The notes: generated by a model not told the origin, from the sequence alone. Counted from the stretch's first letter, positions 25,216 through 34,196 are shown. The stretch: DNA of 41,229 nucleotides from JAFDZV01 sp966128725 (GCA_966128725.1 CBHYLN010000035.1:1-41229); one strand, 5' to 3'. Numbers and translations: made by a program.

Positions 25216-25379
25216 GTTGATATCCCGAAATGCGATGTTAGAGGATGCCGTTTGCTCGTACGTGCGATAGTGACGATTGCATGCGCCGGATGTTCCCGCG
25301 ATGGAGCACTCTGGCGGCAATGGAACAATCCGCGAACGCCTGCGTCGTAAGGGCAACTCAATGGGAAGGCTGATTGTTC

Positions 25380-26105
25380 ATGGATCTCCTCACCGGTACT
25401 ACGGTAGCCTTGGATTACGTGGAAAGAGGCGATATCGAGCCGAAATCGTCCTCGGGACTTCGCCCCGCACCATCTACGGGTGCCGAGCGCCGGCGCGTTG
25501 CCGTGATGGCCGATGCCGATCTTGTTGGCGAAGCGATCGAAGGCAGCTCGCTTGCGTTTGACGAATTGGTCGGGCGTTATCGGGCCAAGGTTTTGCGCCT
25601 GATCGCGTCGATGCTGGGCTCGAACATCGAAATCGAGGATGTGGCGCAGGATATCTTCGTGAAGGTCTATCTCTCGTTGAAGAACTTCCGCGGAGACTCG
25701 TCGTTCTCAACGTATCTGTATACCGTTACGGTGAATCGTTGCCGTGACGAGCTCCGCAAGGCGAAGCTTCGCAGGTTCTTTTCGTTCGACGACTGGTTCG
25801 CCACGGCGAAAAGTGCACACCCCACACAGGAGAACGGGCACCGTATTGATAGCGACGAGCGGCGCGATGCCATGCGCCAGGCAATGCGGCGCCTGCCTGC
25901 CCAAACACAGATGCTGCTGCATCTGCGCGAAGTGGAGGAGCTGAGCTACAAGGAGCTTGCCGACATCTTCTCGGTTGAGATGGGCACAATCAAATCGCGT
26001 CTGGCGCGCGCGCGCGATCGTTTACGCGAGGAGATTCATCCCTATCTCGCTGATGGCATACTTCCTGGCGATACCCCGGCCGGTGAAAAAAGCAGCAAGG
26101 CCTGA
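25380..26105 (+). CDS. ECF RNA polymerase sigma factor (RpoE-like)
   Basis: A 241-residue sigma-70 factor of the ECF class that directs RNA polymerase to its own promoter set. Region 2 reads AFDELVGRYRAKVLRLIASM, IEDVAQDIFVKVYLSLKNF and SFSTYLYTVTVNRCRDELRK. Region 4 reads MRRLPAQTQMLLHLREVEEL, then the helix-turn-helix YKELADIFSVEMGTIKSRLARARDRL-type segment around residues 190-215. Start: ATG 25380 has GGGAAGG about ten bases upstream but gives a 42-residue N-terminal tail; ATG 25506 (MADADLVGEAIEGS) is an alternative close to the usual sigma N-terminus. The gene is divergent from the T9SS protein, with 164 bases between, and precedes an anti-sigma gene by 82 bases, so autoregulation of both directions is plausible. 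Confidence 0.92.
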   Translation: MDLLTGTTVALDYVERGDIEPKSSSGLRPAPSTGAERRRVAVMADADLVGEAIEGSSLAFDELVGRYRAKVLRLIASMLGSNIEIEDVAQDIFVKVYLSLKNFRGDSSFSTYLYTVTVNRCRDELRKAKLRRFFSFDDWFATAKSAHPTQENGHRIDSDERRDAMRQAMRRLPAQTQMLLHLREVEELSYKELADIFSVEMGTIKSRLARARDRLREEIHPYLADGILPGDTPAGEKSSKA

Positions 26106-26187
26106 CACACAGGCCCCGGTTCGCAAACATCGTTGTCGTAGTCAGAACAGGTCGCCAATCTGGAGCAGAACGCATAACTGCGTGATC

Positions 26188-27687
26188 ATGAAGCAAAGTT
26201 TAAACGATATCGAACGCACACTGCTATCGGCGTACATGGACGGCGAACTTTCGCCCGAGGAGTTGGCAAAGGCCGAGGAGCTTCTTGCCAGTTCGGAAGG
26301 CGCGCGCCTGTATCTCAGCGAGCTTACCGTGGTCGAACATCTTTCGGCCTCCGTGCTTGCGGCTGTCCCGGTTGCCGGCACCGCTGGCGTCGCTTCGGTG
26401 AGTGCCAAACTGACGGGGAGCGCCATCCAGGCCGCGGCCAAGCGGTCGCTTCTTACGAAAACGGCATCCTTCGGTACGTGGGGCCTCGCCGGCGCGGTCG
26501 GAGCCGCCGTCACCGGTATTGTCGCGGTGGCACGTTCGGTGAATTCGCCTCGTGCAACATTGAGCGACGTAACCACGCATCCTCGAGCCGCGGCGCAGGC
26601 GCCAATGCAGGCAATCTCATCGGTCGACACCAGCAATCTGCTTGTCCCGCCGATGAGCACCTCCGATATGGTTGCCTTCGCGGTGCATGGGACGTTGCCG
26701 TTGGATACTGGCCGCCAGCGTTTTATTTGCCTGGGCACGTCCGGCAAGGACTCGCTTGTTGTTGCGGTGAACGATCGTCCGATGAAGGATACCGACGCCC
26801 AATTGCTGGCAATGCGTGTTACCCGTGCCGGTGCGCTGGATTCGCTGCAGCGGATAGTGCGCACATCGGTGCTGCAGTCGCGTAACGGTATCGCACTGCG
26901 TGCCGATATCCCGTTGCTTCGGTTGAATGTGCTGCGCTCGCTGGAGGAATCGGTGCCGACACTCCCGCGTGAACTTCGTCGCCGGCTGGAGCGCACGCGT
27001 GATGAGCTTGCCACGTTCGTGGAATTCTCGCGCCACGGGGCGCAGCTTGAGGCGGTTGAGAATCCCAATGTGGTATACCATCTCATTTCGTTTGAAGGGC
27101 TTACCGCCATTATTGAGGGCGATGCGCCAATGGGCGCCCCGATATTCATGAGCACGGATGTGGCGAACGCGCCAACAATCGCCGTTAACGGCGATATGCT
27201 GCGCGCTCTGGAACTTCGTGTGCCGATCCCGCCAATGCCGCCGCCGATGATGATGGCGGCCGAGGCCGAGGACGGAGCGCCCCGTGTTATCAGCAATCCG
27301 TCCGGCGACAGGTTCGTGGCGCCGCGCCGTACGAATTCCATGCCGTCGCGTATTCCCATGTATGTGCGCACGCAGGACGTTGATGCCGAGAATCAGAGCG
27401 ACAGCAGCAGTGGCCGCGAGGTTGTGGTGGCATCAGGCCAGCACAGTGGAGCCGCAGCCAGCGAGAATGTGTTGATGGAGAACGTTACGCTACCGGATAC
27501 CGTGCGTATCCGCGTAAATCGGGCGCTGGAGTATTCCCGACGTGCGCTGCGCGAGGCCGATTCCCTGCTCAAGGTGCTCGATCTGAAGATCCGTCGGCAG
27601 ATTCATCTTAATACGGACGGCGGTGAAGGCGATGGTTCCGGTGATACGCGAAGCACGCAACCTCGGAACGAAGAGAATCCTCGGTAA
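26188..27687 (+). CDS. Putative transmembrane anti-sigma factor with large periplasmic domain
   Basis: A 499-residue protein. The N-terminus (IERTLLSAYMDGELSPEELA, then AEELLASSEGARLYL) has the helical pattern of anti-sigma zinc-finger domains, but the usual HxxxCxxC zinc ligands are absent. A hydrophobic helix at about 95-112 (WGLAGAVGAAVTGIVAVARS) would cross the inner membrane. The remaining 385 residues should be periplasmic. They contain beta-rich parts (FICLGTSGKDSLVVAVNDRP, VVYHLISFEGLTAIIEGDAP), a Met/Pro-rich linker (PPMPPPMMMA) and a C-terminal amphipathic helix (RALEYSRRALREADSLLKV). I see no known sensor domain. ATG 26188 is chosen because the anti-sigma motif starts there. Position after the ECF sigma gene makes it the likely partner. 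Confidence 0.78.
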   Translation: MKQSLNDIERTLLSAYMDGELSPEELAKAEELLASSEGARLYLSELTVVEHLSASVLAAVPVAGTAGVASVSAKLTGSAIQAAAKRSLLTKTASFGTWGLAGAVGAAVTGIVAVARSVNSPRATLSDVTTHPRAAAQAPMQAISSVDTSNLLVPPMSTSDMVAFAVHGTLPLDTGRQRFICLGTSGKDSLVVAVNDRPMKDTDAQLLAMRVTRAGALDSLQRIVRTSVLQSRNGIALRADIPLLRLNVLRSLEESVPTLPRELRRRLERTRDELATFVEFSRHGAQLEAVENPNVVYHLISFEGLTAIIEGDAPMGAPIFMSTDVANAPTIAVNGDMLRALELRVPIPPMPPPMMMAAEAEDGAPRVISNPSGDRFVAPRRTNSMPSRIPMYVRTQDVDAENQSDSSSGREVVVASGQHSGAAASENVLMENVTLPDTVRIRVNRALEYSRRALREADSLLKVLDLKIRRQIHLNTDGGEGDGSGDTRSTQPRNEENPR

Positions 27688-27721
27688 GCCTGCTGTAGCG
27701 GCAACATCCCGAGAATGACAT

Positions 27722-27759
27722 AAACGGCCCCACGGTAGTACGTACCGTGGGGCCGTTTT
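27722..27759. terminator. Strong hairpin terminator after the anti-sigma gene
   Basis: AAACGGCCCCACGGTA (27722-27737) pairs perfectly over 16 bp with TACCGTGGGGCCGTTT (27743-27758), with a 5-base loop. The arms start with AAA and end with TTTT, as expected for a bidirectional terminator between convergent genes. It lies 35 bases after the anti-sigma stop and 270 bases from the end of the SpoIIE phosphatase gene. Confidence 0.85.
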
Positions 27760-28032
27760 GCTGTACCGCCCAACATCCCCCGAGGAAGCGTTCCGGTCTG
27801 GTTGCCACGGGGGGCCAGCATCGGGCTGCTGACTCGGCCATCCTGGCCGCCCGGACTGCCCAATGCGAGCATTACACTACGGAAGATGTCGCGTTCGGTG
27901 GGTATCCATGAATTTGCGGAGGGCCATGGCCTTTTCGGCATGAAGGCGGATGTGGCCAACCTGTGTGCGGTGGGCTGCGGCGTGCTGAATTGTTGGCCTG
28001 GCATGAACGCCAAGCCGGGGCGCACACCTGCC
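27760..28032. other. Intergenic stretch between terminator and SpoIIE phosphatase gene
   Basis: About 270 bases without a recognisable gene. The minus strand is open through this stretch and into the hairpin (27603-28103), but the translation is Pro/Arg-rich, passes through the terminator and resembles no family I know. No RNA structure or repeat stands out. Confidence 0.4.
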
Positions 28033-30765
28033 TCAGTTCGATGTTGTGGCTGCCGGGAGATCTTGTTCGGCCGGTTGATCGGCCTCGGTGTCAATCTGAA
28101 CAATCACAACCGTGATATCGTCGTTCTGGTCGGCCGTCCCCCGGAAGGCCTCCACGTTGCTCAGGATCTTGTTCCGCAATGTCTCGGGATTGTCATCGTG
28201 CCGCTCGGCAACCACATCCAGCAGTCGTCCTTCGCCAAACTCCTGGCGCTCGGTATTCATCGCCTCGGAGACGCCGTCGCTGTACAGGATAAAGGTTTCG
28301 CCCGGCTCGTACTCCACCGTGTATTCCTGCAGAAGCTCGGCGAACAGCTCGCGCGAACACAGGCCAAGAGCAACGCCGGTTGGGATCAGCGTGTCGACGG
28401 TTTTGCTTCCACGGCGAACGATCGGTGTGTGCCCGGCGCGGGCGTAGCATACGCTGCGGCGGGTAGTGTCGAACACGAGCATCGCCGCGGTGATGAACGA
28501 GCCGCGCGTGATCACCTCGAAGAGGTGTTCGTTCAGGGTTGTCAGGATGTCCTTTGGCGAGCCGTGTTGCCCGCAGGCTACGTGTACCATGCCGTGGAAC
28601 TCCGCCATGTACAGCGATGCGGGCAGACCCTTGCCGGAAACATCCGCGATTGTTACCAGGAATCGGTCCTCGCTGAGGCGGATCACATCGTAATAATCGC
28701 CACCAACTGCCTGCGCCGGCGACGAGACCGCGCTGATCGTGATGCCGGGGATATCTGGCATCTCCGCGGGCAGAAGGCTTTCCTGAATACGGCGAGCCGT
28801 AGCCAATTCCTCGCGGTACCGCTGGCGGGCCAGCTCCTCCTCGTACAGCCGGGCAACTTCCAACGCCGCCGCGGCCTGTGCGGCCACGCCGGCAATAAAT
28901 GCAATCTGGCTTCCGCTCAGGTTTGCGTCATCGTGCGGGCGGCTCATCAGGATAGCCCCGGTGACACGTCCCTGAGCATACATGCCGATCACATACGGGA
29001 AATACATCTGCAGGTTCTCGAACTGCGGATTCGAGGTTGTCTCCAGCAGAATCAGATTATGCGATTGGCGGAACAGATGGCGGAGCGAATCGATAGCCTC
29101 GCCATCCACCGGCACAGGGGCAAATTCGCTGGCGCGTGCCACCGGCTTCAGCGAGCCATCGTTCGGATCCTCGATCGCAACGCAGACACCGCGCAAGTCG
29201 AGCGCGGCCTGCAATGCCAGCGCTGTCCGTTCGGCTACCGCATGCGCTCCGATTGTCTCGGTGATCTCGGCGGCATAGGTTGCCAGGCGTCCGGAGTAGT
29301 CGCGCCGTTGCGGGAAAAACTTGTTCTCGATGCCGGTCTGCACCTTTCGCTTCAATGGTTCGAACAGCATCACGAACAACACGAAGCTGAGCACCTCGGC
29401 GGTGCCCTGGAACTCCTGGCTCAGGAGTGAACCCAGAACCTGGCCCAACGCATAGGCCGCTGCCAGATACAGGCCGGCGATCAGCGCCATCGTGGCCGTG
29501 TATACCAGCGTTGTCTTCAGCACGCGCCCCAGATCCATCACCTGATAGCGGAACACGGCATAACCAAACGAGATCGGCAGGGCCAGAAGCAGCAGCACTG
29601 GCAGCAGGAACTGCGGATACAGAATCGTGACGCCGGCAATCGTGGTCTGGATGATCATCGTATACACCAACGCCGCCGAAGCCAGGATCGAACCGACCAG
29701 GATTACGGTCACCGGGCGCCGGTCGGCCGAGGCTGGCAGCCGGCGATAACCCCGGAACAGGAAGTATACGCCCGCGCCGAAACCGATGCCGCGGAGCGAG
29801 TAGTTGGCGATGTTCAGTGTCCAACCGAAGATCTCGGTGGCGAAGTTGTCGCCAAGTTTGCCGCCCCATATCGTGAGCACTGCAAGCAGAATCACGTTAA
29901 GGCTGGCGAGCGCGGTTAATCCCACGAAGAATCCGCGCCCGCCGCGCGACTCGAACGTCCGTTGTTCAACCGGGAAGATCGTGCAGAAGCGGGGCCAAAG
30001 CACGAAGAACGAACATCCTATCAACAGCCACAGGATGCTGACCACCGGCTGTAACGGGCCGTTGAACGTCTCGGGCGGGAGGATTGAGAACGCAAAGATG
30101 ACTGTAGCGGCAACCAGAAAGAACAATCGCTGAACCCGTCCGCTGGGCCGCAGACCGACAACCGTGACGCCAATAACCAACCACAGGAACGAGAGTACCG
30201 GCACCAGGAAGCGAAGGAAGGGGAGTTGGTCGGAAAGGGTGACCTTCAGCAGCAGCAGGTTGCCGTCGCGCCGCACCAGATATGGAACCGGCACGCCAAC
30301 GGGCGATCGGTCCAGCGCATTCTGGGCTGTTGTGATCAGCTCGACTGCCGAGCGAAAGTTGTGGCCGGCAAGATCAACTTCCCCAATCGCCAACACAACG
30401 TCGCCGGTGCGGATGCCGGCAACGTCGGCGTTTCCACCGGCAACCACGTCGGTAACCACCAACGACAACGCCCCATGTTGATTCTTTACCGTCCAGAGGC
30501 AATCATCCGTGTGGACAACGTTGCCGCCAAGTGTGCTTTTAAGCACAACAAGGATTGCCACGAACGCAAGGGCCGCAACAATCCAATATCCGACCCGCAG
30601 TTGCGTGTCGGAGCGCGATTGAAGCCAACGAAGCGATCTGGAGATCTGGCGCTGCAAGGTTCTCGTGGTTGTACGGGCGCATCGCGCCCGTGCAGGAATA
30701 GCGCGATGTGAACAATCTTTGACGTCGCAACAGGACGGTTGTTCCGTTACTGCGCCCTCAAACAT
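28033..30765 (-). CDS. PDZ, multi-TM and GAF domain protein with SpoIIE (PP2C) phosphatase
   Basis: A 910-residue inner-membrane serine phosphatase. Domains in order: a basic N-terminus; TM1 at about 58-76 (YWIVAALAFVAILVVLKS); a PDZ domain at about 85-180 (VVAGGNADVAGIRTGDVVLA); about seven more membrane helices to 460; a GAF-like domain at about 490-650; a short coiled coil (RQRYREELATARRIQESLLP); and a PP2C SpoIIE domain to about 895. The metal-binding motifs are complete: GGDYYDVIRL, IADVSGKGLPASLYMA, ILYSDGVSEAMN and DDITVVIV. Such phosphatases usually dephosphorylate anti-anti-sigma (STAS) proteins in partner switching; none is in view. ATG 30765 is used; a TTG at 30786 is in frame. It converges on the sigma/anti-sigma pair and is divergent from the M28 peptidase gene. 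Confidence 0.9.
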   Translation of the reverse strand: MFEGAVTEQPSCCDVKDCSHRAIPARARCARTTTRTLQRQISRSLRWLQSRSDTQLRVGYWIVAALAFVAILVVLKSTLGGNVVHTDDCLWTVKNQHGALSLVVTDVVAGGNADVAGIRTGDVVLAIGEVDLAGHNFRSAVELITTAQNALDRSPVGVPVPYLVRRDGNLLLLKVTLSDQLPFLRFLVPVLSFLWLVIGVTVVGLRPSGRVQRLFFLVAATVIFAFSILPPETFNGPLQPVVSILWLLIGCSFFVLWPRFCTIFPVEQRTFESRGGRGFFVGLTALASLNVILLAVLTIWGGKLGDNFATEIFGWTLNIANYSLRGIGFGAGVYFLFRGYRRLPASADRRPVTVILVGSILASAALVYTMIIQTTIAGVTILYPQFLLPVLLLLALPISFGYAVFRYQVMDLGRVLKTTLVYTATMALIAGLYLAAAYALGQVLGSLLSQEFQGTAEVLSFVLFVMLFEPLKRKVQTGIENKFFPQRRDYSGRLATYAAEITETIGAHAVAERTALALQAALDLRGVCVAIEDPNDGSLKPVARASEFAPVPVDGEAIDSLRHLFRQSHNLILLETTSNPQFENLQMYFPYVIGMYAQGRVTGAILMSRPHDDANLSGSQIAFIAGVAAQAAAALEVARLYEEELARQRYREELATARRIQESLLPAEMPDIPGITISAVSSPAQAVGGDYYDVIRLSEDRFLVTIADVSGKGLPASLYMAEFHGMVHVACGQHGSPKDILTTLNEHLFEVITRGSFITAAMLVFDTTRRSVCYARAGHTPIVRRGSKTVDTLIPTGVALGLCSRELFAELLQEYTVEYEPGETFILYSDGVSEAMNTERQEFGEGRLLDVVAERHDDNPETLRNKILSNVEAFRGTADQNDDITVVIVQIDTEADQPAEQDLPAATTSN

Positions 30766-30895
30766 AGCTGATTTTGTCTCGGGCAATTACGCGCATTCAT
30801 GCAAATCTGTTACAGTCGGTTTGGCACTCGTTTCGCGGTCGACTAAGTTCCGGGGCAAACATGGTATTCCATTCATCCGCGCCCTAGCCAGATCC

Positions 30896-32335
30896 ATGAA
30901 CGAAGACCGCCACGCCGGCAGAAATCGGCACGCAGTACGTTACTCTGCAACGATGGTTGTCCTGGTGTTGCTGCTGTTGCTTCCATCCTCCAGGCCTGCG
31001 AGCGGGCAGACAACTATGAACCGGACATCCGACGAATCACGAATCGCGCAAATGATCCTGGATTCCTCGCTGGCCAGCGGGCAGGCCTTTGCGATGCTCG
31101 CCGAGCTCACCGGCTCGGTTGGTGCCCGCCTTAGCGGCTCGCCACAGGCGGCACGCGCGGTTGAGTGGGGGCGCAGGACGATGGCCGCGTATGGGCTGGA
31201 TCGCGTTCGGTTGCAGCCGGTGACGGTTCCGCATTGGGTGCGCGGCAAAGTGGCCGATGTGCGGATTGTCGAGCCGGCGCTGGGCGCCGCGGCGCCGATC
31301 CGTGCCTGTGCGTTGGGCGGGAGTGTTGCCACGCCGAAGGGTGGTATCACCGCGCCGGTGATCGAGGTGCGTGCCATTGCCGATGTTGCACGCCTGGGTG
31401 AGCGAGCACGCGGAGCCATCATATTCTTCAATCGGCCAATGAATCGTACCCTGGCCAACACCTTCGAGGCGTACGGCGCGGCGGTTGACCAGCGTGTTGG
31501 CGGCGCGGCCGCAGCCGGTCAGGTTGGCGCGGTTGCCGTGCTCGTGCGATCGATGACCACCAGCCTGGATACGTTTCCGCATACCGGAACGATGCACTAC
31601 GCCGAGGGGGGCGCACGCATCCCGGCCGCCGCGATCAGCACCGTGGACGCCGAGCGACTGAGCTCGTTGCTGGCCGGCGGTAAGCAGGTGCGTGTCCACA
31701 TCCAGCTCGACTGTGAAACGTTGCCCGATGCGGAATCGGCCAACGTATTGGGCGAGATTACCGGCAGCGAACACCCGGAAGAGGTGATCGTGATTGGCGG
31801 GCATCTCGACAGTTGGGATATCGGCCAGGGCGCGCACGACGATGGTGCCGGCTGTGTGCAGGCGATAGAGGCGTTGCGACTGTTGAAGCAACTTGGGCTG
31901 CGGCCAAAACGGACAATCCGTGCCGTGCTGTTCATGAATGAAGAGAACGGATTGCGCGGCGCCACTGCCTACGCGGCCGAGCTTGGTACTGATACCACCG
32001 AACGGCACGTGGCTGCAATCGAAAGCGATCGGGGAGGATTTGCTCCGCGCGGCTTCAATGTTGATGGCACGCCCGCCGATCTGAGGCGTCTGGAGGGGTG
32101 GGCTCCGTTGTTCGCGGCAATGGGGGCCGACAGGTTCTGGCAAGGTGGGAGCGGCGCGGATGTTGATCCCCTGAAGAAGCACGGGGCGCTTACCATTGGC
32201 CTGATTCCTGAATCGCATCGATACTTCGATTACCATCACTCGGCCAAGGATGTGCTGGAGGCCGTGAACGAGCGCGAGCTGCAACTGGGTGCCGGCGCCA
32301 TGGCGTTGTTGGCCTGGCTTCTTTCGGAGAACTGA
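30896..32335 (+). CDS. Exported M28-family metallopeptidase (carboxypeptidase Q-like)
   Basis: A 479-residue zinc exopeptidase. The signal sequence is at about 17-38 (TMVVLVLLLLLPSSRPASG), so it acts in the periplasm or outside. A PA-type insert at about 130-270 interrupts the catalytic domain, as in carboxypeptidase Q (PGCP) relatives. Catalytic features: His303 and Asp305 in GGHLDSWDIGQGAHDDGAG, which also carries the bridging Asp315, the Glu349-Glu350 pair in MNEENGLRGA, the IESDRGGFAP segment, and a late His in YHHSAKDV. All ligands for a two-zinc site are therefore present. ATG 30896 is chosen because it gives a normal-length signal peptide; the open frame back to 30665 overlaps the divergent phosphatase gene. 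Confidence 0.9.
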   Translation: MNEDRHAGRNRHAVRYSATMVVLVLLLLLPSSRPASGQTTMNRTSDESRIAQMILDSSLASGQAFAMLAELTGSVGARLSGSPQAARAVEWGRRTMAAYGLDRVRLQPVTVPHWVRGKVADVRIVEPALGAAAPIRACALGGSVATPKGGITAPVIEVRAIADVARLGERARGAIIFFNRPMNRTLANTFEAYGAAVDQRVGGAAAAGQVGAVAVLVRSMTTSLDTFPHTGTMHYAEGGARIPAAAISTVDAERLSSLLAGGKQVRVHIQLDCETLPDAESANVLGEITGSEHPEEVIVIGGHLDSWDIGQGAHDDGAGCVQAIEALRLLKQLGLRPKRTIRAVLFMNEENGLRGATAYAAELGTDTTERHVAAIESDRGGFAPRGFNVDGTPADLRRLEGWAPLFAAMGADRFWQGGSGADVDPLKKHGALTIGLIPESHRYFDYHHSAKDVLEAVNERELQLGAGAMALLAWLLSEN

Positions 32336-32365
32336 GGGCGTAATGGCAGGGGATGTGTTGGTTGC

Positions 32366-32394
32366 CGCGCGAGGCCAGCCATTGGCCCCGCGCG
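32366..32394. terminator. Hairpin between convergent M28 and DinB-family genes
   Basis: CGCGCGAGGCCA (32366-32377) pairs with TGGCCCCGCGCG (32383-32394) with one A-C mismatch and a 5-base loop. It sits between two convergent stops (32335 and 32484), where a bidirectional terminator is expected, but no T-tract follows on either strand. Confidence 0.45.
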
Positions 32395-32483
32395 ATCATT
32401 GCCGGCCGGCGAATTGGGATCGTGGCATTAACCCGACACATGGATATCGCCGGCGCTGACAACCAACATTGCAGGGCCGGGGA

Positions 32484-32990
32484 TTACGCGGCGCCTGCCT
32501 CGGCGGCCTCGCTCGGTACCATGTCCTCGCGTGTTGGCCCGTAGATGGCGGGCGGGATCAGGCCGGCCTGGCGCATCACAACCGTCATCTGACCGCGATG
32601 ATGTGCCTGGTGAAGTGCCAGCGCCGTCATCGCGAAACCACGCATCCACAACATTCCCCACATTTCCACCTGCTCCAGAAGCGTCTCATCGGTCCACTGT
32701 GTTGCAATCGCGCCTTTTGCTGCCGCGGCCGAGCGACGATACGCCTCGATGATTTCCTGCATTGTGTCCGGCACCGGATCGGCGAATCTCGGGCTCTCGA
32801 ACTTCAGGCCCGCGTATGTCATAACGCCGCCGATCGAGGTCGTAATGTGCCAGGCCAGTTCCCTGAGCGACTTGCCGCCCTCGTCGATCCGGCGCTCGGC
32901 CGCGGTCGGCGTGATGCGTTCGAATACGTTCAAGGTGTCGGTGCTCTCGACGTCCCACTGCTTCAGGAAGTCATTGATGGTGCGGTACAT
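32484..32990 (-). CDS. DinB/YfiT-family putative metal-dependent enzyme
   Basis: A 168-residue four-helix-bundle protein of the DinB superfamily, whose members bind a divalent metal through three histidines and often transfer thiols such as bacillithiol or mycothiol. The triad is visible as His48 in LRELAWHI, and His127 and His131 in LALHQAHHRGQM. The start is ATG 32990, with GGAG about eight bases upstream; a TTG at 33011 is in frame but lacks support. It is downstream of the WYL regulator on the same strand. The actual substrate is unknown, and many DinB proteins lack proven activity. Confidence 0.87.
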   Translation of the reverse strand: MYRTINDFLKQWDVESTDTLNVFERITPTAAERRIDEGGKSLRELAWHITTSIGGVMTYAGLKFESPRFADPVPDTMQEIIEAYRRSAAAAKGAIATQWTDETLLEQVEMWGMLWMRGFAMTALALHQAHHRGQMTVVMRQAGLIPPAIYGPTREDMVPSEAAEAGAA

Positions 32991-33143
32991 GAAAGTTCTC
33001 CGAGTGTTCAAGGGTTATTCGTTGCGCCATCGCAGCGATGGTGCCGATGCAGTAGTGCAAATACATCCTGCTGCGTGGCCGATACGCGAACCTAGAACCG
33101 GACTGTGACAACAGTATGTCAGGAGGGAGATGGCGGCGAGAAA

Positions 33144-34112
33144 TTATGCCGGCGTTGTGCCGGGTGAGCAGGTATAGAGCTCGGCAACCTCGGTGGCGGT
33201 TGTCCGGATGACGTCGCGCAGTTCCGGGGGCGATACCACGGTTACGGAGGCACCGAACGACAGTATCCATGCGGCGATCCACTGCAACGAGCTGACCATG
33301 AACGTCATGGTAACGCCGTCGTCGCACGCCCGTTCATCAACCAGGCCGTAGTAGTACTTCGAGGTAGCGTGCCGTGCGATATCGGTGGAGCACCGCAGTA
33401 CTACTTCCGTGGTGGCATGTGGGCGGGTCAGCTGTGCAACGAATGTCCGCACGGAGAAGTCGCCGTCCCAGGAGCGCTGTTCATTGAGCATCTCAAGCGA
33501 TCGAATCCGATCGATCCGGAAATCGCGGACATCGTTGCGCATCCGGCAGTAGGCAATCAGGTGCCAGTTGTTGCCGTAGTACACCAGCGCAAGTGGTTCA
33601 ACATGGCGTTCGTCCTCCGAGTCGCGGTAGTGCGCGTAGTACCGCAGGCGGACAACGTTGCCCGCCACCAGTGCCTGCTGAATCATGTCGAGGCCCGGCG
33701 CTTCCTCCGAAGTTGGCCGTGTTGCCGGCATGTAGACCGCGGTGGCATCCTCCAGACGCTCCACGAAGTTGCGGGTATCGCTCGGGAGCACTGCACGGAT
33801 CTTCGCTATTGCCGCGCGGGCATGCCTTGCCACTGATTCATCGGTGAAGCGTTCCACCAGTGCGCCGCTGAAGAATAATGCGCCGGCTTCCTCGCTTGTG
33901 AAGATGACCGGCGGAAGGTGATAACCGTCCACAAGGCTGTACCCGATCCCGGCTTCCGCTGCAATCGGCACACCGGCCTGGTCCAATGCTCGAAGGTCGC
34001 GATAGGCGGTGCGCACGCTGACGCCGAAGTGCTCGGCGATATCCTCGGCGCGCACCACCTGGCGGCCTTGCAGAAGCATCACGATCCCAACAAGCCGATG
34101 AATGCGATCCAT
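33144..34112 (-). CDS. YafY-type transcriptional regulator (HTH + WYL domain)
   Basis: A 322-residue regulator. The N-terminal winged helix-turn-helix is typical of YafY/DeoR-like proteins: MDRIHRLVGIVMLLQGRQVV, then AEDIAEHFGVSVRTAYRDLR and AGIGYSLVDGYHLPP. The WYL domain lies at about 150-215 (VRLRYYAHYRDSEDERHVEP, LALVYYGNNWHLIAYCRMR, FRIDRIRSLEML), followed by the WCX-like C-terminal part. WYL domains sense small ligands or nucleic acid. ATG 34112 starts the HTH; the frame is open to 34199 without similarity. A 15-base palindrome 70 bases upstream could be its operator. It may control the DinB-family gene downstream, 153 bases away, and/or the arsS group upstream. Confidence 0.92.
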   Translation of the reverse strand: MDRIHRLVGIVMLLQGRQVVRAEDIAEHFGVSVRTAYRDLRALDQAGVPIAAEAGIGYSLVDGYHLPPVIFTSEEAGALFFSGALVERFTDESVARHARAAIAKIRAVLPSDTRNFVERLEDATAVYMPATRPTSEEAPGLDMIQQALVAGNVVRLRYYAHYRDSEDERHVEPLALVYYGNNWHLIAYCRMRNDVRDFRIDRIRSLEMLNEQRSWDGDFSVRTFVAQLTRPHATTEVVLRCSTDIARHATSKYYYGLVDERACDDGVTMTFMVSSLQWIAAWILSFGASVTVVSPPELRDVIRTTATEVAELYTCSPGTTPA

Positions 34113-34181
34113 GCAACGTTGATCGATAGGCGGGTACACGGCATGCTTGCGGCGAGCGCAAACGCAAGCGGCGCGGCACAA

Positions 34182-34196
34182 CCCATCAATGATGGG
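34182..34196. promoter_or_regulatory. Palindrome upstream of the WYL regulator, possible operator
   Basis: CCCATCAATGATGGG is a perfect palindrome with 7-bp arms around a central A. It lies 70 bases upstream of the chosen start of the WYL regulator, within the 153-base gap to arsS. Position and symmetry suit a dimeric autorepressor, but there is only one copy and no proven link. Confidence 0.35.

Noticed and set aside
27603..28103. 166-codon minus-strand frame in the gap after the anti-sigma gene
   Set aside because: It runs through the perfect terminator hairpin and overlaps the ends of both neighbouring genes. The Pro/Arg-rich translation resembles no family.
27802..29430. 542-codon open frame on the plus strand
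   Set aside because: Antisense to the SpoIIE and GAF part of the phosphatase gene, which has complete catalytic motifs.
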